Source: Alphaproteobacteria bacterium
GTDB lineage: Bacteria; Pseudomonadota; Alphaproteobacteria; Rickettsiales; UBA1997
Reading direction: 5' to 3'
Assembly (NCBI GenBank): GCA_016869775.1
Contig: VGDJ01000066.1
Span: forward strand, 1-6,665
DNA length: 6,665 bases
Below the pieces are notes generated by a model. The model made no database searches. It was not told the DNA's origin and worked only from the letters and a program-made list of their open reading frames with translations. How positions within the stretch are numbered: the stretch's first letter is position 1; each line of letters starts with the position of its first letter. Below are positions 1 to 6,063 of this stretch, piece by piece. Made by a program: the position numbers and the translations under genes.

Positions 1-98
1 AGAAATTGTAGTACACAAGATTATTTTGATAGCCTTAAAGCGAATTTCCGTCATCGCTTAAGTTTAGTAGAGACTCTGGTGTAAATGAAAACTGTCAT
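1..98 (-). pseudogene. Serine site-specific recombinase (resolvase/invertase family), degraded N-terminal fragment
   Basis: On the minus strand an ATG at 96-98 opens the peptide MTVFIYTRVSTK. This is the start of the serine recombinase catalytic domain: Arg8 and Ser10 fall exactly where gamma-delta/Tn3 resolvase has its catalytic Arg8 and nucleophilic Ser10. The frame then breaks. The original frame hits TGA at 51-53, while shifting frame after Lys12 (around 59-62) restores SDDGNSL, an in-frame TAA at 35-37, then GYQNNLVYYNF. That pattern (D-G-x-S-L-x-x-Q-x-x-x-L-x-x-Y) is how this domain continues in many resolvases and large serine recombinases. At least one frameshift (net loss of 2 or gain of 1 base) and one nonsense codon are therefore visible within 98 bp. 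Family members cut and rejoin DNA through a phosphoserine link. The rest would lie left of the window. The plus-strand frame over the same bases encodes nothing I recognise. The family call rests on a short stretch, so it is moderately sure. Confidence 0.6.
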
Positions 99-133
99 TT
101 TTTGCTCATTTAGACTAGTTTCGCAGTAAATTC

Positions 134-191
134 TTATTGATCTTCAAATTAAGGTAAATATCACTTTTGGACAAGTAAACAAGATCAATAA
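134..191. repeat. 11-bp perfect inverted repeat with 36-bp centre
   Basis: TTATTGATCTT at 134-144 is the exact reverse complement of AAGATCAATAA at 181-191. The pair lies in the 153-bp gap between the start of the recombinase relic (98, minus) and the start of the methyltransferase pseudogene (252, plus). The arms do not extend further, and the 36-bp centre is too long for a terminator. Resolvase genes often have their res site or operator just upstream, so a relict binding site is possible, but the spacing does not match a standard Tn3-type res site that I know. The sequence is AT-rich, so a chance repeat cannot be excluded. Confidence 0.4.
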
Positions 192-251
192 ATACCTAAA
201 AATAAACTTTATTGGGTAGTATCTAATAATCTAAAACAGCAAATTTCTATT

Positions 252-997
252 ATGAAAACAGCAGTACCTAAAAATGCCCAGACTTGTAGCAAAAATAATT
301 ACGCTGGCACAGATGAGTTATGGGCTGGTGAGAAGTATTTGATTAACTACAATCAGGATCTCATTTCAAAATTAACAAAAAACCAACACAAGTCTAATGA
401 TGTGCTTGAATTTGGGGCTGGAATAGGAACACTAGCAAATCTTTGGTTACGAGAGACTGGTATCAAACCTGAATGCCTATAAATCGATCCTAAACAGAGA
501 GTGATTATCGAGAAAAGAGGTTTTTTTGTTACAAAAGCATGAACCAGATCGTGAAAAAATTTGATGTGATATACTGCTCAAATGTTCTTGAACATATAGA
601 AAACGACGAATTGGTCCTCAATGAACTAAACTCAAAATTGAAAAATGCCGGCTCATTGATCATATATGTTCCTGCTTTTCAAGATATTTACTCAGATCTA
701 GATAAGAAATTTGGACACTTCAGAAGATATCAGAAAAGCGATCTTCTGAGAAAACTGAAAAATTCTGGTTTTGAGGTAACGAAATCCCACTACTCTGACA
801 GCATAGGTTTTTTTGCATGGCTCTAAATCAAAATAAAAGGATACTCCCCAGAAAAATCTGAAGAAAAAAGCATGGCGATATATGACAAATATGCTTTTCC
901 GCTCAGTAAACTACTTGACGCTTTGGTTTGCAAATTTCTATTTGGAAAAAACTTATTGGTTTACGCTCAAAAATCTAAATCGTCGTTATTCATGTAG
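252..997 (+). pseudogene. Class I SAM-dependent methyltransferase pseudogene (two nonsense codons plus a frameshift)
   Basis: Three consecutive segments rebuild one protein of about 248 residues. Segment one (252-479) carries the NYAGTDELWAGEKYL start and SAM-binding motif I, VLEFGAGIGT, at residues 51-60. It ends at TAA 480-482, which interrupts an expected 'ECL-x-IDPKQR' strand, probably GAA or CAA changed to TAA. Reading through gives IDPKQRVIIEKRG. A missing T in the T-run at 521-527 then shifts frame; adding one T gives RGFFCYKSMNQ and joins the second segment (from 539). That segment has FDVIYCSNVLEHIE (residues 104-117) and YVPAFQDIYSDLDKKFGHFRRY (139-160), hallmarks of Methyltransf_11/23-type enzymes seen near glycan-modification genes. 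TAA at 824-826 breaks it again, and the C-terminal tail (IKIKGYSPEK to FMATG-TAG end at 995-997) stays in frame. With one base restored the length is exactly 249 codons including the stop. The substrate is unknown. No Shine-Dalgarno precedes the ATG. Other genes here use TAA as a stop, so recoding is unlikely. Confidence 0.88.
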
Positions 998-1297
998 CAA
1001 GTAGTTTATAGACTTAGAGCCCTTTCCATAAAAAGTAACATTTTAGCAATTTCATTCTGAGTGAGTGACAATCAGTCCCTCACTTCTGCAAGGCAAGGTA
1101 TGCAACGCAATATTACACTCCCGACTAATTCTCAAAAAATCTTAAAGAGTATTTTCAGCAAAATTTAACCTAAATTCTGCTTCAAATTCCATTGGGTTTT
1201 TTTAGTGTAATTTTGAGTGAAGATAATTTTGATTATTACCAAAGTTTAAATACTTTTTATGAAAGCTTTCGAGATATTCTTATGAGAGTTTTTGGGG
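998..1297. other. Intergenic stretch without a convincing gene
   Basis: This 300-bp stretch separates the methyltransferase pseudogene from the 3' end of the convergent EptA-like gene. I see no RNA gene and no GC-rich hairpin followed by a T-run on either strand. It contains an imperfect-stem hairpin (listed separately), a 10-bp palindrome GAAAGCTTTC at 1261-1270, and a 6-bp AGTGAG/CTCACT inverted pair near 1060-1085. On the minus strand a short open stretch ending at TAA 1006-1008 reads LSLTQNEIAKMLLFMERALSL. It looks protein-like and could be another gene remnant, but it matches no family I can name. Confidence 0.6.
1157..1181 (-). repeat. 10-bp stem, 5-nt loop hairpin downstream of eptA
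   Basis: Read on the minus strand, AGCAGAATTT (1181-1172), loop AGGTT, then AAATTTTGCT (1166-1157) can form a 10-bp stem with one G-U wobble. On the plus strand the same site has an A-C mismatch, so the structure fits a minus-strand transcript better. It lies about 117 nt past the eptA stop. The bases after it (GAAAATACTCTTT) are not a proper T-run, so it is not a textbook Rho-independent terminator. It could protect or end the operon mRNA, or be chance in AT-rich DNA. Confidence 0.35.
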
Positions 1298-2980
1298 TTA
1301 TTTACCAACAGAAATATCGCACAAATTTAAGTCGCTATTTTCAATTTTTTTGGTCGGGATAATTCCAAGACAGCCAATAATTGTATGAAAAAAATGATCA
1401 TGTTTGACCTCAAGTTTTTCAGTGCGATTAAGCTCATTAGCTTTTTTTAAATTGGCATATTTTTTTTGGTTGGATTCAATGAATTTATCTGACATCCAAA
1501 TAATCATTGGCACTCTTCTTTGCTCTCTTGGCGCATTCTCAAGTGGCGCTCCGTGCAAAAAAATATTATTTTCACCAAGCGACTCGCCATGATCCGAAGT
1601 ATAGAAAACTATGGCATTGCTATCTTTTAATTTATTCACCAACTCATTCATGAAATTATCAAAATACACAATTGAGTTGTCGTATGAATTAGCGATTTGC
1701 TCAAGAGAATGACCAATGTCGGGCTGAAATTTGGCGAAATCACGCGTATAATTGCCATAATATTCTCTGTGACTTCCGCGGGTGCCTAGCACGTATAGGC
1801 TATTTTTGGTAACATCAGTTTTTATCTCTTGCAACAACAACAAATCGCCAAAATCATTAAGCTCCGACATATATTTTTTGCGAAGCTCGCTGGCCATAAT
1901 AATTTTGTCGGGAGCATGAAAATCTTTGTAGATATATATGCCAGAATCCTTGTTAGCTGAGCTTAAAACCGTTATATCAAACCCGACATCCTTCAAAACT
2001 TTTGCCACTGAATATTTTTTTTCGTTTGTTGAAGAGGCAAATTTTGGCATCCATTCATCTTGTTTTTCGTCGGTCAACATGCACAACAAAGAGGCCGAAG
2101 TCGAGGTGGCGCAAGTTAAAACATCTTTAAATGCAAATAAATTTGGAATTTTTTGCATTTTTGGAGTTGTCTGGCGATCATATCCGTTGATTGAAAGTCT
2201 GTCGCTTCGAAGCGATTCGCCAATAACAATTACAGCAATAGTTGCTTGGGTTTCATTATCACTTTTCTGTAATTTAAAGCCATAATCTTCGTAGCCCTTC
2301 AGTTCAATTTTTTTTGAACTTTTATGCATTAATTTAATTTCTTTGTATTGTGCAATCAAATATGAGGGCATCATCTGTTCAGCAAAAGTCTTGAGTTTGT
2401 ATGTTAGAACAAAAACATTTTTATGAACAGGCGCTAAAAATAATAAAATAAAAATTATAGAAATTGTTAGACGCGCAAAATTATTTTTTAAAATTTCAAT
2501 TAGTTGATTTTTTTTGAAAGAATATTTTGATTTAACTTTAAGTTTTTTTTCTAGCCCAAAAATTGCCATCGTTGAGACCAGCATTAAAAAAATTGTATAA
2601 ATAAAAACCCAATAATCGAAAGAAGAAGAAATATCGTTTTCTTCGGCGTAAAACAGCGCCGAAATCATGATTTGTTCGTTGATGATAATTCCGAGATGAA
2701 GTGAGTAATAAGTATAAATCGCACCAATAAAATTGGCCAAAAATATAAAGATCCGAGTTAAAAAGATATTAAGCGAAAACAACAGCGCCAAGGCTAAAGA
2801 AAGTATAAAAATACACAAAAAAGTGTCTAACGAGATTTCGAAGAATTTGTTGCTTTGTGATAAAAAATATTTGGAAATACCTCCAAAATTGCACCAAAAA
2901 ACATGAATTAATACACAACAAAATGATAAAAGCAAAAGCCTGAAATAGTGGCTCGCATTATTGATAAAAATTTTTTTCAT
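1298..2980 (-). CDS. eptA: EptA-like phosphoethanolamine transferase (lipid A modification)
   Basis: A 560-residue inner-membrane enzyme of the EptA/MCR group in the alkaline-phosphatase/sulfatase superfamily. The family moves phosphoethanolamine from phosphatidylethanolamine to lipid A (or core sugars) on the periplasmic side, lowering surface charge and sensitivity to cationic peptides. Five hydrophobic segments lie near residues 12-30, 52-73, 75-98, 123-143 and 169-185. The periplasmic catalytic domain starts near 245 and shows VIVIGES (Glu255, zinc ligand), CATSTSASLLC (290-300, Thr294 as the phosphorylated nucleophile), GSH (His404), TSDHGESLGEN (Asp463 and His464, zinc ligands) and LHG (His476). 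The spacings fit MCR-1 (E246, T285, D465/H466, H478). Length is normal for the family. Of the three conserved disulfides only the pair around the nucleophile (Cys290-Cys300) is visible; the other Cys pairs are missing. The ATG at 2978-2980 has no Shine-Dalgarno. The gene follows tolQ after 74 nt on the same strand. The exact acceptor is inferred; a CptA- or OpgE-like role is possible. Confidence 0.88.
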   Translation of the reverse strand: MKKIFINNASHYFRLLLLSFCCVLIHVFWCNFGGISKYFLSQSNKFFEISLDTFLCIFILSLALALLFSLNIFLTRIFIFLANFIGAIYTYYSLHLGIIINEQIMISALFYAEENDISSSFDYWVFIYTIFLMLVSTMAIFGLEKKLKVKSKYSFKKNQLIEILKNNFARLTISIIFILLFLAPVHKNVFVLTYKLKTFAEQMMPSYLIAQYKEIKLMHKSSKKIELKGYEDYGFKLQKSDNETQATIAVIVIGESLRSDRLSINGYDRQTTPKMQKIPNLFAFKDVLTCATSTSASLLCMLTDEKQDEWMPKFASSTNEKKYSVAKVLKDVGFDITVLSSANKDSGIYIYKDFHAPDKIIMASELRKKYMSELNDFGDLLLLQEIKTDVTKNSLYVLGTRGSHREYYGNYTRDFAKFQPDIGHSLEQIANSYDNSIVYFDNFMNELVNKLKDSNAIVFYTSDHGESLGENNIFLHGAPLENAPREQRRVPMIIWMSDKFIESNQKKYANLKKANELNRTEKLEVKHDHFFHTIIGCLGIIPTKKIENSDLNLCDISVGK

Positions 2981-2988
2981 AATTAGAT

Positions 2989-3005
2989 ATTATGGCTAAT
3001 TTAGC
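2989..3005 (-). promoter_or_regulatory. Possible eptA promoter -10 with abutting palindrome
   Basis: On the minus strand CATAAT (2994-2989) matches the sigma-70 -10 box TATAAT at five of six positions and lies 8 nt before the eptA ATG. Immediately upstream is the 11-bp palindrome GCTAAATTAGC (3005-2995), which would sit in the spacer where a repressor or activator could bind. Transcription from here would give a nearly leaderless mRNA. I see no good -35 box at 16-18 bp, and such motifs arise easily in AT-rich DNA, so this is tentative. Co-transcription with tolQ is an equally good explanation. Confidence 0.22.
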
Positions 3006-3054
3006 TGTTAGTAATTTGGGATTTTAAAGGCTTAGAGGTTTTTTATAATAAATA

Positions 3055-3744
3055 TTAATAACGATCGAGCTCTTTTGACATAGAGTTCAAAAGCATTAAA
3101 GAAAAATTACCAGCCCGTTCGTGAAAATGATTAATTTTAGCAGTGTAAATATTATAAAAAAATACCGCAGGAATTGCAGCAAAAAGACCTATTGCAGTCG
3201 CTAAAAGACTTTCGGCAATTCCTGGAGCAACCACTGCGAGACTAGTGTTTTTGCTTACCGCGATACTTTGGAATGAATTCATGATACCCCAAACCGTCCC
3301 AAATAAACCCACAAATGGAGCAGATGAACCAATAATTGCCAACAAATTTAAGCCCGATTCCAGCTTCAACATCGAGCGATTTGATGCAATTTGCATGGCA
3401 TTTGTCAAGCGTTCCTTGAGAGAATCCTTTTTGTCAGGACCTTGGCTAGCAATTTGTTTGATGTTACTAGCTTTCCACTCCCTCAAGCATGCTAAAAAAA
3501 TTCTTGCCAAGGGATGATTATCGTTATTTTTAGCTTGGTTAAAAATGTCTTCAAGAGGGATATTATTTTCGAAAGAATCTTCAAATTTATCGCTTCGATG
3601 TTTAAGAATTTTAAATTTAATAAATTTATCAAAAATTATTGCCCAAGAAACCAATGAAGCGGTTGTCATTAATAAAATAACAAACTGCACAACAAAATCT
3701 GCCTGAACTATAAGATTTATTATTGAAACCGATGATTTATCCAT
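3055..3744 (-). CDS. tolQ: Tol-Pal system inner-membrane motor subunit TolQ
   Basis: A 229-residue MotA/TolQ/ExbB-family proton-channel protein. TolQ assembles as a pentamer around TolR in the inner membrane and uses the proton motive force to energise TolA, which frees Pal at the septum so the outer membrane constricts during division. Visible are a first membrane helix near 16-38, a cytoplasmic loop of about 95 residues, and two more helices near 131-153 and 168-197. The signature GLFGTVWGIMNSF (147-158 region, Thr150) and VVAPGIAESLLATAIGLFAAIPAVFFYN (Thr183) are nearly identical to E. coli TolQ, where these threonines line the channel. ExbB is the alternative, but GTVWGIMNSF and the APGIAE...FAAIPAV run favour TolQ. 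Length is normal. It starts 34 nt after ftsK on the same strand, likely in one transcript; the leader (AACCCAAAAAAAT) has no Shine-Dalgarno. Unusually, no tolR follows: the next gene is the EptA-like transferase. Confidence 0.93.
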   Translation of the reverse strand: MDKSSVSIINLIVQADFVVQFVILLMTTASLVSWAIIFDKFIKFKILKHRSDKFEDSFENNIPLEDIFNQAKNNDNHPLARIFLACLREWKASNIKQIASQGPDKKDSLKERLTNAMQIASNRSMLKLESGLNLLAIIGSSAPFVGLFGTVWGIMNSFQSIAVSKNTSLAVVAPGIAESLLATAIGLFAAIPAVFFYNIYTAKINHFHERAGNFSLMLLNSMSKELDRY

Positions 3745-3778
3745 ATTTTTTTGGGTTAATTAATAAATTTAAAATTCA

Positions 3779-6061
3779 CTATTCTTCTAAGATTTCTCTT
3801 TTACCAGAAATATTTGGTGCTGAGATAACGCCATTTTCTTCCATTTTTTCAATCAGAGTTGCGGCACGGTTATAGCCAATTCTGAGTTGTCTTTGAACAT
3901 AACTAATTGAGGGTTTTTTATCACGTTTAACGATCATAACAGCACGATTATAAAGATCATCATCGCTACCACTGCCGTCAGAAAAGTTAGCACTTTCATC
4001 TGATGACGAATTTGGAATCGGAACCTCAAAGGATATTTGTTCCCCCTCTTCAAATTCTGATAAATCCTGACTTTTAATATAATTTACGATGTTTTCTATT
4101 TCGGTATCAGAGCAGAATGGGCCATGAACGCGCGTCATTTTGCTTCCGCCCGACATAAAAATCATATCACCTTGACCCAAGAGTTGTTCAGCGCCCTGAA
4201 CGCCCAATATCGTTCTTGAGTCAATACGCGAAGTAACTTGAAACGAAATTCGGGTTGGAAAATTAGCTTTAATAACGCCCGTAATGACATCAACTGAAGG
4301 GCGTTGAGTGGCCATTATTAAGTGAATACCGGCGGCACGAGCCATTTGCGCTAATCTTTGTACCGAATTTTCTATTTCTTTTCCAGCTACCAGCATTAAA
4401 TCGGCCATTTCATCAACTATAACAACAATAAAAGGTAATTTTTTGGGCTCAAACTCGATTTCTTCGATTATCGGTTTGCCGTTCGATGGATCATAACCAG
4501 TTTGAACTTTACGCATAAGTTTCTCGCCACTCAGAATTGCTTTCTCAGCTTTTTCATTGTAGCCAGCAATATTACGGACCGCAAAACTTGACATTAAGCG
4601 GTATCTCTCTTCCATTTCAGCAACCACCCACTTTAAAGCAATAACCGCCTTTCCAGGTTCGGTAACAACTGGCGATAAAAGGTGTGGAATTCCATCGTAA
4701 ATTGATAATTCAAGCATTTTTGGATCAATCATTATGAATTTACATTCATCAGGGCGAAGTTTAAAAAGAAGCGACAAAATCATTACATTAAGCCCAACGG
4801 ACTTTCCAGAACCTGTTGTTCCTGCAATCAAAAGATGTGGCATTTTGGCTAAATCGGCCACCATAATTTCACCGCCGATATCTTTACCTAAAATCATTGG
4901 CAGAAAATGTTGTGAAAATTTGTAATCTTTGGATTCCAGCATCTCTCTTAAAAAAATCATTTCGCGCTTAGGGTTTGGCAGCTCAATACCAATCGATGTT
5001 TTACCAGAAACGACTGCAATTCTTGCCGAAACAGCGCTCATCGACCGAGCAATATCATCAGATAAAGAAATGACTCGTGAAGCTTTTGTTCCAGCTTCGG
5101 GCTCGAATTCATGCAATGTGATTACTGGACCGACCTTTGCGCCAACCGCAAAACCTTTAACTCCAAAATCATCAAGAACTTTAAGAAGCATTTTTGACTG
5201 ATTTTCAACCAACTCTTTGGGAATTTTTTTATCTTTATTTTCGGCCGAGCGATCAGTAAGTAGTTCTGAAGTTGGTAAAAAATATGAGCTATTGCGTTTT
5301 TTGGGTTTTTTGATTTTGCTAGTTTTAAGCTGAGCTTTCAGATTTTCTTTGTGATTTTTCTCAATATTTTTTATATCTTCTATTTCATCTTCTTCAAGCG
5401 CTTCAATATCTAACAATTCGTTTTCTTGAATAGTTATTTGATTATTTGATTGATTACTGCGCTGCGCTATAAAATTTTTACTTTCTGGCAAAATATATTT
5501 TTCAAATAAAAATCTTATCCACGCAAAGGTATATCGAAAAAAATAAATCCAATCTTTGAAGCTTACTTCTACAATTATTGAAAACAAAAAAATGGCAGAA
5601 AATAAACTTATAAAAAAAAGTAAATATTTTGGGATTTGCTGAAATTTATAAATTAAAAATGCACCATTTACACCTCCCAAGGAGCTGAAGTTCCACCATT
5701 CAGGTTTTGGAAAAAGTGCAAAAAATAGTGAAAATGCTAAAATACAAATTGGAATGATGACCAGTTTTCCAAGAAAATATTCAATACCATTAATATCGAT
5801 TAGTTGAAGTCCTAAACTAAATATAAAAATCACCAAAATAAAAGAGCTTAAACCAATTAATTGGTATGATAAATCAGCTATTCTAGCACCAGCAATTCCA
5901 CCAAAATTCTTAATATTATTAGCGGTTGAAAATGTATTAAAAGATGGATCGTCGATATTAAAGGTAATCAATATTAACGCTAGATAAAGAGCGCCCACAA
6001 CAACAAAAATTCCCGATAATCTTCTAAAAAGCTGTAAAATTAGAGTTAAAATTTTATTCAT
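3779..6061 (-). CDS. ftsK: DNA translocase and cell-division protein FtsK
   Basis: A complete 760-residue FtsK/SpoIIIE-family protein. It joins the divisome through its membrane part and pumps chromosome ends toward the dif site, where it activates XerCD to resolve dimers. Four membrane helices lie near 15-34, 66-88, 97-117 and 145-166. A short charged linker follows (about 195-260, acidic then Lys-rich), much shorter than in E. coli FtsK. The motor carries Walker A GTTGSGKS (414-421, Lys420), Walker B IVVIVDEMADL (Asp550-Glu551) and TQRPSVDVITG (585-595). The C-terminal gamma winged helix (about 701-750) has SYVQRQLRIGYNRAATLIEKMEENGV, the DNA-orienting surface that reads KOPS-type sequences. 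A Ser/Asp-rich stretch (694-702) links motor and gamma domain. The segment TGYDPSNGKP before Walker B is typical of alphaproteobacteria. The ATG is 2 nt after the stop of the upstream gene, with no Shine-Dalgarno, so translational coupling is likely. LolA, a frequent downstream neighbour in alphaproteobacteria, is absent; tolQ follows instead. Confidence 0.96.
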   Translation of the reverse strand: MNKILTLILQLFRRLSGIFVVVGALYLALILITFNIDDPSFNTFSTANNIKNFGGIAGARIADLSYQLIGLSSFILVIFIFSLGLQLIDINGIEYFLGKLVIIPICILAFSLFFALFPKPEWWNFSSLGGVNGAFLIYKFQQIPKYLLFFISLFSAIFLFSIIVEVSFKDWIYFFRYTFAWIRFLFEKYILPESKNFIAQRSNQSNNQITIQENELLDIEALEEDEIEDIKNIEKNHKENLKAQLKTSKIKKPKKRNSSYFLPTSELLTDRSAENKDKKIPKELVENQSKMLLKVLDDFGVKGFAVGAKVGPVITLHEFEPEAGTKASRVISLSDDIARSMSAVSARIAVVSGKTSIGIELPNPKREMIFLREMLESKDYKFSQHFLPMILGKDIGGEIMVADLAKMPHLLIAGTTGSGKSVGLNVMILSLLFKLRPDECKFIMIDPKMLELSIYDGIPHLLSPVVTEPGKAVIALKWVVAEMEERYRLMSSFAVRNIAGYNEKAEKAILSGEKLMRKVQTGYDPSNGKPIIEEIEFEPKKLPFIVVIVDEMADLMLVAGKEIENSVQRLAQMARAAGIHLIMATQRPSVDVITGVIKANFPTRISFQVTSRIDSRTILGVQGAEQLLGQGDMIFMSGGSKMTRVHGPFCSDTEIENIVNYIKSQDLSEFEEGEQISFEVPIPNSSSDESANFSDGSGSDDDLYNRAVMIVKRDKKPSISYVQRQLRIGYNRAATLIEKMEENGVISAPNISGKREILEE

Positions 6062-6063
6062 TT

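Noticed and set aside
1..84. Plus-strand open stretch ending in TAA at 82-84, as the tail of a gene from the left
   Set aside because: The translation matches nothing I know, and the opposite strand gives a clear recombinase motif over the same bases.
173..194. TTGGAC (167-172) and TAAATA (189-194), 16 bp apart, as a promoter for the methyltransferase relic
   Set aside because: Only a fair match to sigma-70 boxes; such pairs are common by chance in AT-rich DNA, and the box overlaps the right arm of the inverted repeat. Not strong enough to list.
480..826. Stop codon recoding (TAA read as an amino acid) to keep the methyltransferase intact
   Set aside because: eptA, tolQ and the gene upstream of ftsK all end in TAA at positions that fit their families, and a frameshift is needed as well.
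1054..1090. AGTGAG/CTCACT hairpin as a terminator for the methyltransferase relic
   Set aside because: Stem of only 6 bp, loop of 13 nt, and no T-run after it.
1208..1232. Direct repeat TAATTTTGA at 1208-1216 and 1224-1232
   Set aside because: Nine bases of low-complexity AT-rich sequence, two copies only, and no target-site or iteron context.
3001..3054. Rho-independent terminator between tolQ and eptA
   Set aside because: There is an A-run/T-run but no stem of useful length before it on the minus strand, so read-through into eptA remains possible.
1404..5201. Several plus-strand open frames of 60-115 codons opposite eptA, tolQ and ftsK
   Set aside because: They lie fully antisense to well-supported genes, have no recognisable motifs and no ribosome-binding sites; they are shadows of the real genes.
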